From Lachnospiraceae bacterium (GTDB lineage Bacteria > Bacillota > Clostridia > Lachnospirales > Lachnospiraceae), in contig JAAVBZ010000007.1 of the NCBI GenBank assembly GCA_014803415.1, forward strand, positions 3,326 through 41,235: DNA of 37,910 bases, written 5' to 3'. Made by a program: the position numbers and the translations under genes. Positions 8,592 through 17,081 of this stretch are shown piece by piece; position 1 is the first letter of the stretch; each line of letters opens with the position of its first letter. The notes below the pieces were generated by a model, which saw only the letters and a program-made list of their open reading frames with translations, searched no databases and was not told where the DNA came from.

Positions 8592-9244
8592 CAGATGCTC
8601 TCTCCTTCCGCCGGCTCCTTAAAAGGCGTTGATAAAAGCTCGTTCAGCCGATGCACCAATGCTTCCAGCAAAAGACCGTAGGTCTCTTTGTCCTTTTCAA
8701 AGCAGTTATAATTTCCCACAACTCTGTTGCTGCCATATCGGATGCGAAATATAAGATTATAGACCCAGCCTTTGCCGGTGGGCGTCCGGAATACCAGATA
8801 ATCCAGATTTTCCAGTATTATTTCCTTCGTCACCTGGGCATAGGTGCCTGACATGCGCATTCCATTTTCCAGCTGCTTCTTCCACTTCCCAATACTGCTT
8901 TTTTCCATCTCCTTATCTGACACTGTAAGGATCTGGCTTACATTTTGGTCATGGTTTACAAAAATGGTTGCTCCCGGATCTTCCTGTACCCCTGTATAGA
9001 AGCTCTTGATCAGTACCATTGGAATTCTGTCCTCAAAATAGTATCTGGTCTCAAATGTATGCTTCCCATAATCCGGCAGGTCTGCTTCCCCCTCACGCAC
9101 TTTCTCAAGCATCTCTTCAAGCGTCATCTTTCGGATGGTGCTTTCCCTTTCCTCATTGGCAGCACAGAGTTTCTTTTCTTCTTCCTTTTTCTGTCTTCTC
9201 TTTTCTCTTTCCAGCATTGCAATACGTTCATCTACATATTCCAT
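8591..9244 (-). CDS. DcrB/DUF1795-like adaptor or chaperone (tentative)
   Basis: 217 residues: a charged coiled-coil N-terminus (residues 1-50, ERKK-rich), then a compact alpha/beta domain. The strand pattern (YYFEDRIPMVLIKSF ... DQNVSQILTVSDKEM ... KEIILENLDYLVFRTP ... VYNLIFRIRYGSNRVVGNYNCF ... LVHRLNELLS) matches two module B proteins (27136 and 27707). It has the general layout of the DcrB/Mog1p-PsbP fold used by EagR (DUF1795) chaperones, which hold the hydrophobic segments of RHS and PAAR effectors in type VI systems. The VgrG-RHS fusion here has such a hydrophobic segment. It is cotranscribed with two VgrGs and overlaps the first by one base. The fold assignment is inference from pattern only. 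Confidence 0.6.
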   Translation of the reverse strand: MEYVDERIAMLEREKRRQKKEEEKKLCAANEERESTIRKMTLEEMLEKVREGEADLPDYGKHTFETRYYFEDRIPMVLIKSFYTGVQEDPGATIFVNHDQNVSQILTVSDKEMEKSSIGKWKKQLENGMRMSGTYAQVTKEIILENLDYLVFRTPTGKGWVYNLIFRIRYGSNRVVGNYNCFEKDKETYGLLLEALVHRLNELLSTPFKEPAEGESI

Positions 9245-9273
9245 ATCTCATCCCTCTTTGACCTTAAGACTGT

Positions 9274-10047
9274 TTACAGAAGCACCATCTGCCTGGGATT
9301 ACTCTGGTTTTTATGAAAACCGCTTCCGCCCGATCTGCGTTCTCTTAATATGTGCAGCAGCTTTTCATACAGGTAACTGCCGGAAGAGTCTGTGACCTTC
9401 TTTCCCGTATTATTTTCTACATAAAAGACTACAAGCTCCCGTGATACCTCTCCCTTAGCTCCTAATATCTCCATGGCAAAGGAAATATCAAAAACATTTT
9501 CCGTTCCCGTTTTCATAAGCTCCAAAGCAAATTCCATAAGAAGTTCCGGCCACATCCCCACGCTGCCGGCGCAGACACAGGGCATATGGATCCTGTTTAC
9601 GGTGTCAAATTCCGTTCGGTAATCCTCGAAGTTCTCATATACTGTCCTAAGCCGGGCGCCTTCCTGCAGCCGAAACCTGCCAAGCTCTATTTCCCTTAGT
9701 TCCGGCGGATTCTCATCGAGGTAAACATCCCCGATTCCGCCCATGCGGTCTTTTTCATAATCCATGGTGACAAAGCGGACCTTGATGAATGTAAGCCGGT
9801 CGGCAGGCGGGCAGTTAAGGCTCTGTTCTTCTTCCATCCTGTAAATATTGCCTCCATACAAGATCAATCCGGGATGCACTTTAAGGATATTGTTCTCCCA
9901 TGTGATCTTGCAGCCTTTAAGAACCCCGTCTCCGCAATCTGCAAACAGCATCCTGCTGATCTTAAGCGGATAATCTCTCAGTTCTTCCAGCATGTCCTTT
10001 TTCAGAATATTTTTATGTACAAACACAGGTGACTCAAATTTAAACAA
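9274..10047 (-). CDS. Fibre-like or baseplate-attached protein (paralogue of 30121)
   Basis: 257 residues, starting at a TTG placed 8 nt after a perfect AGGAGG that overlaps the stop of the gene before it; no ATG fits as well. The N-terminal half has the pattern 'GDGVLKGCKITWENNILKV' then HPGLILYGGNIYRM, the cadence seen at the base of phage tail-fibre and baseplate-peripheral proteins (a beta module giving V-pG-l..G..y). A conserved core, LGRFRLQEGARLRT...YENFEDYRTEFDTVN, is nearly repeated in the 261-aa gene at 30121. The last 25 residues are basic and Ser/Gly rich. I do not know a named family. Conservation in both modules next to VgrG and DcrB-like genes says it is a regular apparatus component. 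Confidence 0.65.
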   Translation of the reverse strand: MFKFESPVFVHKNILKKDMLEELRDYPLKISRMLFADCGDGVLKGCKITWENNILKVHPGLILYGGNIYRMEEEQSLNCPPADRLTFIKVRFVTMDYEKDRMGGIGDVYLDENPPELREIELGRFRLQEGARLRTVYENFEDYRTEFDTVNRIHMPCVCAGSVGMWPELLMEFALELMKTGTENVFDISFAMEILGAKGEVSRELVVFYVENNTGKKVTDSSGSYLYEKLLHILRERRSGGSGFHKNQSNPRQMVLL

Positions 10048-10059
10048 CTGACTTACCTC

Positions 10060-10755
10060 CTAGCAGATTGCTATTTCTCCTACACACATGGTCTCTTCAA
10101 TACCGATAATGCCGAAGTGATATTCGTAATAGATATCCACATGGTATCGTATTCCTACAAACTGATTTATGATAAAATCCACCTTGCGCTCCAGGCTTTC
10201 ACTTTTCTTCTTTCCTATGTACACCAGGATTTCATAGGGGTCGTCATTGCTGTTATAAACAATACAGTTGGAGATCAGTGCACACATCACATGACGGAAC
10301 AGCGCAAGGCTTTCACCCACACGATACAGGGTAAGAACGCCTTCCAACAGAATTTCTTTTTCCTTTCCTTCAAAGCAGGCAAAGCCAACGGCTGCCTCTC
10401 TGCCGCAGACCTCATCTGAAAGCGCATTTCCAAGCAGCTTTTTGTAATATTCTTCCCGGGTCATGCCCATTTTCAGATCGTTTTTTGCGAGCTGCTGTAT
10501 CATAAGCTGGAAAAGCCCCCTTCGAAGGGAGGGATAATCCTTAATGTCAGGATGAAACATAAATTGGAATACCGGCTGGAATCTGTAATAGGGATTCAGC
10601 TCCACCGTATAGGGCTCACTGAGCGTTACCGTGTTTAAAAACTCTTCGGACAGCTCCATATAGGGGCTGTATTTCCCGGCAGCTCTGAAATTAAGTTTCC
10701 CTGCATCTATCCCCTGTGCCTTTGCCTGGAGCATGACTTCCCACAGATAATTCAT
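10060..10755 (-). CDS. Conserved CIS-associated protein, MNY-W family (copy A)
   Basis: I chose the ATG at 10755 (MNYLWEVMLQA) rather than the in-frame GTG at 10794. The module B paralogue starts with the same motif (MNYAWEAVLQA), an AGGA lies 7 nt upstream, and this start removes the overlap with the preceding gene. 231 residues, mostly helical, no signal or membrane segment. Shared blocks with the paralogue are SPYMELSxEFLN, ELNPYYRFQPVF, the GMTREEYYKKL segment and the C-terminal YHFGIIGIEETMCVGEI. The order of neighbours (426-aa gene before it, fibre-like gene after) points to a baseplate or assembly component. Function not recognised. Confidence 0.7.
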   Translation of the reverse strand: MNYLWEVMLQAKAQGIDAGKLNFRAAGKYSPYMELSEEFLNTVTLSEPYTVELNPYYRFQPVFQFMFHPDIKDYPSLRRGLFQLMIQQLAKNDLKMGMTREEYYKKLLGNALSDEVCGREAAVGFACFEGKEKEILLEGVLTLYRVGESLALFRHVMCALISNCIVYNSNDDPYEILVYIGKKKSESLERKVDFIINQFVGIRYHVDIYYEYHFGIIGIEETMCVGEIAIC

Positions 10756-10774
10756 AAAATGATCCTGCCTTTCT

Positions 10775-12055
10775 CTATAAAAGTTCACCCTCACACAGAT
10801 ATTCCGGATAGAGCATCTGTACCTCCGATACCAGAAAGCTCATAATATCTCTGAGCATGAAAGTATTCTTCTCTTTTCCCCTGAACTTAAGCAGCAGGCA
10901 TTTTCTGTATTCATTGTCCCTGATCTCATTTAAGATAAAGCTGTTCATGGAATAAGTTTCCGGTATATCTTTTTTCCGGTCCGTCAATTCATAACTGTCA
11001 AGTTCCACATATTCTTCCAATCCGAATCCCCGGATAAATCTGACAAGTTCTGCCTTCGTTTTGACATTCATGCCCTGACGTTTAAAAAAGCGTTCCACAA
11101 ATCCGTCTTTTCTCTCGTTTGTCATAACAGGAAAAGTAAATCTGTCAAATTTCCTGTTATGTCCGCTGCGTATCATATATACCTGCCACTTTTTTGCCTC
11201 AGGCTCATTTCCCATCACAAGCAGTCTGTTCTCCATTTGGCGCACGCTTATAATATGCTCGCTGTCATCGATCAGATAGACATGCTCATTTCCATATTCC
11301 CTGATGGATATGACATGCTCAAAGCTTTTGTGATCCTCACAGGGAACCGGAAATCCTACACTGTCAAGGATCAGCTTTTTGATATTCCAGAGAGGAATAA
11401 AGTTTTCATGGGCCCACTCTTTGAATTCTTCTAAATCCGGTTCTATGGCTGTGACCACTTCTTTCTCAGAAAGAGCCGGAAGATCGCTTATCAGGTAAAC
11501 ATCTACGAATTTATACAGATAAGGTGCATTGACTGTCTGCCAGCTGACTCCGTTGCCTGTAAACACTTCATACAGACGGGCGATTTCCTCAAGATAGGAC
11601 TGATTCCGTTCCAGTACAAATTCCGCCGGATAAGAATCCTTATCTGTTCTGATGCTGCCTCCTATCCTTTCCTTTTGAAGGAGCCTTTGGATCTGCATAA
11701 AGTCGCATTCCATGAACAGCGTCTTGATATGGCAGCGCCCCTTAGTTTGTAATTGTTCTTCCAACTGCCTCACATCCGGACGTTTCTCCATCAGATCTTT
11801 TTCAATTATGGGAGCAAGCAGATGATGGGATCTGTCTAAAAATTCTCTTTCCACAATTCCGATACAGATCCGGTAACGGTTAATATCAAAGGACAGGTCA
11901 TCCATAACACGCTGTTCCAGGGCCTGATACATTTCCTGATTCGTCTCATAAAGGGACAGAAAGATCTGTTCCACAATATCCTTAAATACAACCCTTTCCT
12001 GAAGGCTGCTTATCCGGTTGACTTCTTCCTTGATCATTTCCTCCATATCGGCCAT
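10775..12055 (-). CDS. Conserved CIS-associated protein, about 430 aa (copy A)
   Basis: 426 residues, no signal peptide. It aligns by eye with the partial gene at the right edge. Shared features are an HI-WQT motif (GVSWQTVNAPYLYKF against IPWQTLHLGHMERF), an IPLWNIKKLILDS/ILLWNIQKTAIHS block, a FP(C) stretch, DRFTFPVMTN against VGYQFPVLSN, and a C-terminus of the type LL(K/R)-FR..E...(F/Y)..R/QIRYILSQMQ. The N-terminal 150 residues are helical. The start ATG follows GGAAG by 6 nt and lies 3 nt after the Hsp70-like gene. Similar proteins in Clostridia carry uninformative annotations and I assign no activity. Its constant pairing with the MNY-W gene suggests the two products act together. Confidence 0.7.
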   Translation of the reverse strand: MADMEEMIKEEVNRISSLQERVVFKDIVEQIFLSLYETNQEMYQALEQRVMDDLSFDINRYRICIGIVEREFLDRSHHLLAPIIEKDLMEKRPDVRQLEEQLQTKGRCHIKTLFMECDFMQIQRLLQKERIGGSIRTDKDSYPAEFVLERNQSYLEEIARLYEVFTGNGVSWQTVNAPYLYKFVDVYLISDLPALSEKEVVTAIEPDLEEFKEWAHENFIPLWNIKKLILDSVGFPVPCEDHKSFEHVISIREYGNEHVYLIDDSEHIISVRQMENRLLVMGNEPEAKKWQVYMIRSGHNRKFDRFTFPVMTNERKDGFVERFFKRQGMNVKTKAELVRFIRGFGLEEYVELDSYELTDRKKDIPETYSMNSFILNEIRDNEYRKCLLLKFRGKEKNTFMLRDIMSFLVSEVQMLYPEYLCEGELL

Positions 12056-12058
12056 AGG

Positions 12059-14578
12059 CTACTTCCTTCCGTCAAAAAAGTTTTCTTCCCAGGTATCATC
12101 TTCAAAGGCAAAGAAAATTTCCTCTCCCTGCCTCAGCAGGTCATTTTCACGCAGTACCGGAAGCACCAGAAAGCCCCACTTTTCCTTTGAAGGCCAGACA
12201 AAGAATTTGATCTCGCCTTCTAAAATGGTATCCGTCTCCTCCTGAATGACCGTGCCGGCGTACTTTTCATCAATATCCTCCTGGGTCACACGGGTAAACT
12301 CTGCCAGATTGTAGGTAAAGTGATAGACTTTAAGTCTCCTGCCTTTTTCATCATGGAGGTAAAGGTCCAGCTGCTCCCCGATCTTAAATCTTGAAATATA
12401 TCCGATGTCCTGTTCCTTCTGCAGACTATGGATCAGTATTTTTTCTTTGTTTTCATGGGTATAGGCCATTACCTGATAGGGAAGGGCGTTCACTCTGTAA
12501 CCCTGATTGATCTTCATATAACCCAGTTTACAGTTCTTAAAATAACTGACGGCTCCTTCCAGGCAGCACATTTTAAGCTGGCTTCCGCTGTCTCCTTCCC
12601 GTTCATTTCGGATCAGTCTGCCCGGTACGAATTCCTTCAAGGCTTCGGTAAACAGACTGGATTTACAGGACTGACCTGTGAGCTTCAGCATGCCGTACTC
12701 CGACAACTCTCCGTTCACAAAGAGCTTTTCCAAAAAGCGGTCCATGAGTCCATAGACATCGGGTCTTAAGAGATTTTCAATTTCATATAAATAAAAGCTG
12801 AAAGATACTTCTTTCCTTAAGGATACGATTCTGTCACCTTCCGCTATGGACAGCCGCCATTTATCCAGCAGTAATCCCTTTCCTTTTTCTATGGTTCCTT
12901 CCGTTCCTATGCGAAGTTCATACTGAAAAGATTTTTGAAAGAAGCTTTCTTTAATGGCTTCTGCAATGCCGAACAGGTAATAATAGTTATTCTTTACCCT
13001 GAAATACTCCTCTCTGCTCTTCAGCTCATATTCAGCAAAACGGGTAGGCAGAAGTTCTTCCGCTTCCTCATAAAGCTGTCCTAACCTTTCATAGATCCGG
13101 CTTCTGCCCCCTGCCGAAGATTCCAGATCAAAGCGAAACTGTCTGCAGCCCAGGGCCTCAAGGAACCTTATCTTAAACAGCTGCAATATGCGGAAGGTCA
13201 GGTTATTGCCTCCGAAATTCGTGTTTCCGTTTTCATATCCGGTTTCCAGATCCACTTCATAGGATACTCTGTTGTTGCGAATACGAAATCTCCCTGAAGT
13301 CAGATCTGTGGTGCCTCCTCCGCAGTCCATAATAAGTGCCTGATACCAGGCGCCTTCTGTATATCTGCCGGATGTGATCAGTTCATTGATGCTGTGGAAC
13401 AGTACTGCCATTCCTTCATCCAGCGTGCATTCCACGTTCATATCCGGCAGAAGTTCCCGGAACATCCCGGCAAAGCGTTCTGTCTGTCTGACAGGTGCAA
13501 GGAGCTGAATATTTTTGAACCGGCACTTGAACTGCTGCTGTGCGGTATCGATCAGATGATTCATGAAGGCTGCCAGCATTTCCGTTCTTTTTATCTGCAG
13601 CTTGATCCCCTGCGTGGTGATCACCTGCTGCATTCTCTCCGGTGCGCTGACCCATCGTTTGATATCGTAGAACAGGGGACTGTCTTCGTCCTGGTAGGAA
13701 TGACCTGCAAGCTCTCTGGCTTCATACCCAAAACAGTAAACAGGTTTCCCGTCTTCTGCGCCCTTAACACCGATAATACTGGGAATCATTTCACTTTCTC
13801 TGTAATGTCCGCCGCTCAGGTCTGGGGTTATTACCACCCGGCTGCTGCCGTCCGCACAGTAGATTCCAAGTGTCGTATTGGCGCTTCCGAAGTCTATGAT
13901 AAGAGGAAGCTCCGTTTCCTCGGGCTTTTTGATATCCACTGCCAGAAGCGGCGTAAAGATGCAGTCCGCATGTCTTGGAATGCTGATCTCTTTCCCGTTA
14001 TAAATCTTATAAAGAATCTCGGAAACTTCCTCCCGCTTAAAATAAAGGAGAAAATACCGGTGTCCCTCTGCATTTAAAATAGGTACATTTTTTCCCTTCC
14101 TCAGGAAAAATCTTTTTTCTTCCACTCTTTTCAGGTAAAAGCAGGTATAGACCTTTAGATTCTCATCTACCAGAAGAACATTGCCTTCATACAGATTCAG
14201 ATCACTTATGACTTCATAATGATCTGTCAGCTCTATACCTTCTCCTTCATACAGAACAAGGTGTGCCGGAAACGCTATTTGAGAGGTTTCATCCGATGTC
14301 AGGTCTACCTTATCAATAAATCCCTGCAGAGCCTCCATACCGTTCTCTGCATAATCCCTGATATGACTGTATTCTCCGGCTCCCCGGTACCTCATGATAA
14401 AGCGGATCAGTTCTTCTCTCTCAAGTCTGGCTCCCATGGGCACTACCAGCCGTTCTCTCTGACATATTTCTTTGAGCTGATATGTGGTCATTCCCTGCAG
14501 CTCTTCCAGACGATATACAGCTTTTTTTCCTGTTCTTTCCTCACGGTTAATGGATAATTTGTATGTATACTGCCCCAT
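12059..14578 (-). CDS. Hsp70/actin-fold ATPase associated with the injection system (copy A)
   Basis: 839 residues. The actin/Hsp70 ATPase signatures are visible in order: phosphate-1 LIIDFGSANTTLGIY (about 226-240), phosphate-2 ALIMDCGGGTTDL (about 414-426) and adenosine-type motif LKLTGQSCKSSLF (about 631-643). Before the ATPase is a 225-residue N-terminal region. Within it residues 28-66 look like a SAP/Rho-N-type helical hairpin (MTTYQLKEICQRE ... REELIRFIMRYRG), a motif often used for nucleic-acid or protein binding. The C-terminal 180 residues are beta-rich and end in NFFDGRK, as does the paralogue (YFDGRK). There is no DnaK-like substrate-binding domain. It follows the PP2C-like gene by 3 nt. 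A chaperone or remodelling role in sheath or effector assembly is inference. Confidence 0.85.
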   Translation of the reverse strand: MGQYTYKLSINREERTGKKAVYRLEELQGMTTYQLKEICQRERLVVPMGARLEREELIRFIMRYRGAGEYSHIRDYAENGMEALQGFIDKVDLTSDETSQIAFPAHLVLYEGEGIELTDHYEVISDLNLYEGNVLLVDENLKVYTCFYLKRVEEKRFFLRKGKNVPILNAEGHRYFLLYFKREEVSEILYKIYNGKEISIPRHADCIFTPLLAVDIKKPEETELPLIIDFGSANTTLGIYCADGSSRVVITPDLSGGHYRESEMIPSIIGVKGAEDGKPVYCFGYEARELAGHSYQDEDSPLFYDIKRWVSAPERMQQVITTQGIKLQIKRTEMLAAFMNHLIDTAQQQFKCRFKNIQLLAPVRQTERFAGMFRELLPDMNVECTLDEGMAVLFHSINELITSGRYTEGAWYQALIMDCGGGTTDLTSGRFRIRNNRVSYEVDLETGYENGNTNFGGNNLTFRILQLFKIRFLEALGCRQFRFDLESSAGGRSRIYERLGQLYEEAEELLPTRFAEYELKSREEYFRVKNNYYYLFGIAEAIKESFFQKSFQYELRIGTEGTIEKGKGLLLDKWRLSIAEGDRIVSLRKEVSFSFYLYEIENLLRPDVYGLMDRFLEKLFVNGELSEYGMLKLTGQSCKSSLFTEALKEFVPGRLIRNEREGDSGSQLKMCCLEGAVSYFKNCKLGYMKINQGYRVNALPYQVMAYTHENKEKILIHSLQKEQDIGYISRFKIGEQLDLYLHDEKGRRLKVYHFTYNLAEFTRVTQEDIDEKYAGTVIQEETDTILEGEIKFFVWPSKEKWGFLVLPVLRENDLLRQGEEIFFAFEDDTWEENFFDGRK

Positions 14579-14581
14579 CTC

Positions 14582-16309
14582 TCAGCTGCCCTCTCCTTTG
14601 TCCGAAACATCTTTATCCGGGTCATTTTCGTCTGTGCCGTCCCCATCTTCCTCATCCTTTTTACTTTCTTCTGCCGCTTTCTTAGCCTCCTCGGCTGCTT
14701 CTTTTGCCTCCTGGGCTGCCTTTATGGCATCTTCCAAAGCCTTGTTTGTCTGGGCTTCTTTCAGTTCCTGAGCAGCCTGCCTTGCCTCCTGGGCTGCCTG
14801 GTTTGCCGCATCTGCCGCCGCTTCTTCTTCAGATTTTTTCGCTGCTTCCTCAGCTGCCTTTTTCTTAGCTTCTTCATCCAGTTTTTTACAGGATTCTATC
14901 TGAGCGGTAAGAACATTTACCCTTTCCGGCATTTCCAAAGCAGCATACATTCCCATGGCTGTTTCAAAATAGGTAACGGCACTTAGATAATCCTCATTTT
15001 TCATAAGGTCATTTCCTTTGCTTTCCAGCTCCAACGCATTCTTCTTATCATTCATAAGACTCTGGTTTTCCAGATCCTGAGCTACCTGTTCATCCTCTAT
15101 GGCCGCCTGTATCCTCTCTTCCAGCGCTTTAAGCTCCTCCTGTCTTCGGCTTTCCAGCATCTCTTCTGCCGACCTCATTTTTTCCAGGGCCTCATTCCTC
15201 AGTTCTTTATCATAAAGCGCTCCCGCTTTGGTCTTTGCTTTTCTGTACAGCTCTATAGCGCCTGCATAGTCTCCGTAATCTTCCTTCAGTTCGGCAGATT
15301 CAAGCAGTTCAAATAATTCCAGATATTCTGCGATCTTTTCCTGCTGCCTTTTAAGATATTCTCCGCCCAGACCTCCTGCCTGTCCTGAAAGCTCCTTTGC
15401 ACTATGGAAGAGTTCATTTGCTTTTTCATAATCTTTGTCTGCTATGGCGTCATCTGCCTGCATGATCTGTTCCAGAAGCAGGATATAAGCATCAATTTTT
15501 TCCAGGGCTTCTTCCTCTTTTAAGGACTTTGCCAGCGTCTGTGCCTCTTTGTATTCCTCCAAAGCTCTCTCATAGTTATTGTAGGAAGCATATTCTTCAG
15601 CACTTTCCATATACTGTTCCATGTCCGCCCGCTTTCCTGCACGGATGCGCCAGCGCACCAGAAGTCCGATAAAAAGTGCCAGCAAAATCAAGACAACAGG
15701 CAGGACTATGGCAAATATCTTCTTAAAGCTCACCCGCTTTTTGGGGTTTAAATATATTTTGTCTGCAAAGGTAACGGAAATCGTATAATTATCGATCTCA
15801 TCCATCAGTTTGCCTAAAATAAGATCTTCAACATTATCTGCCAGATCCTGCGGGGAGCTTACTTCTTCGGTACAGCCTAAAAGTTCTCCGTTACTGCAGT
15901 TTTCCCAGATACCTCTTGTAGTTAAAAGCAGGATATCGCCGTTTACCAGTTTTTTCTTTTTTGAAATCTGATACTGAGGTCTGCCGTCTGTCTTCCCCAG
16001 ATAAGAATACAGGTTATTTCTTTCTTCATGGATTGCCGCCTTATCCTTGGGAAGCCTTTCAGCCTCCACCATATTCTCTGTCAGGGACTGATCTCTGCTT
16101 TCATACAAAACGCGGTCATTTCTCAAAAGCAATGCTCTGCAGTTCCCCACGCTGGCATACCGGAATCTGGCATAATCGGTAACGATCATGGAAACACTGG
16201 CACGAAGGCGCATTCCATCCTTATCCGAAAGCAGTTCTCTATGAGCTCTTTTCAAATTCTTTTTTATGGAAAGAGAAGACATGGAAGGATGAAAAAAAGC
16301 ATCAATCCA
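14582..16309 (-). pseudogene. 5'-truncated PP2C-like, single-pass membrane, coiled-coil/TPR protein
   Basis: The first ATG is at 16282, but coding-like sequence runs upstream without a start to a TAA at 16310-16312 (WIDAFFHPS before MSSLS). There is no ribosome site, so the 5' end of the gene is lost. What remains is the C-terminal half of a PP2C domain (GNCRALLLRND, DQSLTENM, LLLTTRGIWENC, DNYTISVTF), one membrane helix (about residues 190-209 from the ATG), then TPR-like helices and an Ala/Lys/Glu-rich coiled coil with an acidic tail. The N-terminal DGMGG metal motif is missing. In addition the usual SDG is TRG, so the Asp is replaced and phosphatase activity is doubtful even without the truncation. 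Type VI systems use PP2C phosphatases of the PppA type in activation control; a similar anchoring or regulatory role is inference. A shorter product from 16282 could still be made. Confidence 0.75.
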
Positions 16310-16319
16310 TTAGGTAATC

Positions 16320-16418
16320 CTAATTAATTAATGCTTTAACAATGCACATTTCGGATAAACCAAGCCCCTTTCCCGCATCAACGGTGTAAAAGGCTCGCAC
16401 CAGCGGTGCGTTATCCAT
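16320..16418 (-). other. Possible remnant of a histidine-kinase C-terminus (32 codons)
   Basis: On the minus strand an ATG at 16418 opens 32 codons ending in TAG. The peptide contains VRAFYTVDAGKGLGLSEMC followed by IVKALIN. This resembles the FYRVD...G-GLGLS..K.I segment (G2 box) of sensor histidine kinases. Much of the domain is missing on both sides and there is no good ribosome site. It may be debris from a rearrangement, or chance. Confidence 0.25.
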
Positions 16419-16583
16419 TTGTTGTTACTTATTAATAGGTTCCATATTTCTCATGTTCTTACCATTCATCTCCAAGCGGTAAGCTCTGCTAAACATACGT
16501 GCAAGGCATGCATCCGCATAAGTTTAATCCTGAAACATATCGTACCAAGCAGTTACAGGAAACTGGAAGATCACGAGGATTGA
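16419..16583. other. Non-coding debris next to the transposase fragment
   Basis: No convincing gene. A minus-strand reading frame (about 16423-16521) encodes a short open stretch ending in RLEMNGKNMRNMEPINK before a TAA, without a recognised family. Frames on the plus strand are broken by stops, including the TGA at 16581-16583 that closes the frame upstream of the transposase piece. Confidence 0.35.
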
Positions 16584-16940
16584 AGTGTTTCAAAAAAGCT
16601 TGACCACTACAAATTGCGTATTTACTGCCTCAAGGGTCTTATAGACAAATCCTTTGACAACCTCAAAGAGCGTCTCTCGATGAGAAGGAGGCCAGTCTCA
16701 TCTAAGGAAAACTTTGAAGGCAAACTGTTTATACAGTTTGTTGCGCTGCAGATGGTGTCTTATATCAAAAAGAAGATGGTTAAAAATGGCTTATACAGCG
16801 ACCACACAATACAGTCACTCCTTGATGAACTGGATACCATTGAATTCTACCAACAGCCAGACAAGGTTCACCATCTGTCTGAAATAACAAAGAAGCTGCG
16901 TAAACTCTATGAGCTTATGGATGCGGATGTCCCGACATAA
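16584..16940 (+). pseudogene. IS1634/IS4-type transposase, C-terminal fragment
   Basis: The only real coding sequence on the plus strand. In-frame sequence runs from just after a TGA (16581-16583) to a TAA at 16938-16940, about 118 codons. It reads YKLRIYCLKGLIDKSFDNLK..., then MRRRPVSS...GKLFIQFVALQMVSYIKKKM and ITKKLRKLYELMDADVP. This is the RPV...E...G...I.F.AL signature and C-terminal tail of DDE transposases of the IS1634/IS4 group. The catalytic N-terminal and central parts are absent, so it is inactive. The left side of this fragment is close to where the PP2C-like gene loses its start, so the element is the likely cause of that truncation. Confidence 0.75.
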
Positions 16941-17000
16941 AGTGGACATATAAAATTTTGTCCGAATATTAAAAGAATCCAGTCCTTGATATAAACTGAC

Positions 17001-17015
17001 GGAACTTTAAGTTCC
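17001..17015. repeat. 15-bp perfect palindrome
   Basis: GGAACTTTAAGTTCC, two 7-bp arms around a central T. It overlaps the end of the possible IS200-type remnant and is followed by an A-rich stretch on the plus strand. It could be the foot of a transposon-end hairpin or an operator. There is no T-run on the proper side for a terminator on either strand. Confidence 0.5.
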
Positions 17016-17081
17016 TATAAAAAAATAGCAGCATTCAGGCGCACTATATGATATACTCTTATTGTCCATTTGAACCACCTC
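17007..17081 (-). mobile_element. Probable remnant of an IS200/IS605 element (tnpA 5' end)
   Basis: On the minus strand a GAGGTGG ribosome site precedes an ATG at 17069. The peptide starts MDNKSIS, the usual first residues of IS200-type TnpA (normally MDNKSLSHT...KYHIVF), but then runs out into YSAPECCYFFIGT and stops at 17007. No HUH or Tyr motif remains. The upstream sequence to about 17140 may be the left-end leader. This looks like an internal deletion joining the two element ends. The match is short, so confidence is moderate. Confidence 0.4.

Noticed and set aside
13394-14077. 227-codon plus-strand open frame
   Set aside because: Antisense to the Hsp70-like ATPase, whose ATP motifs are in the minus frame; no recognisable protein features.
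16395-16409. Inverted repeat CGCACC-AGC-GGTGCG as a terminator
   Set aside because: The stem is good but no T-run follows on either strand, and it lies inside the possible kinase relic frame.
17001-17015. Palindrome as an intrinsic terminator
   Set aside because: No T-run follows the hairpin on either strand in the needed orientation.
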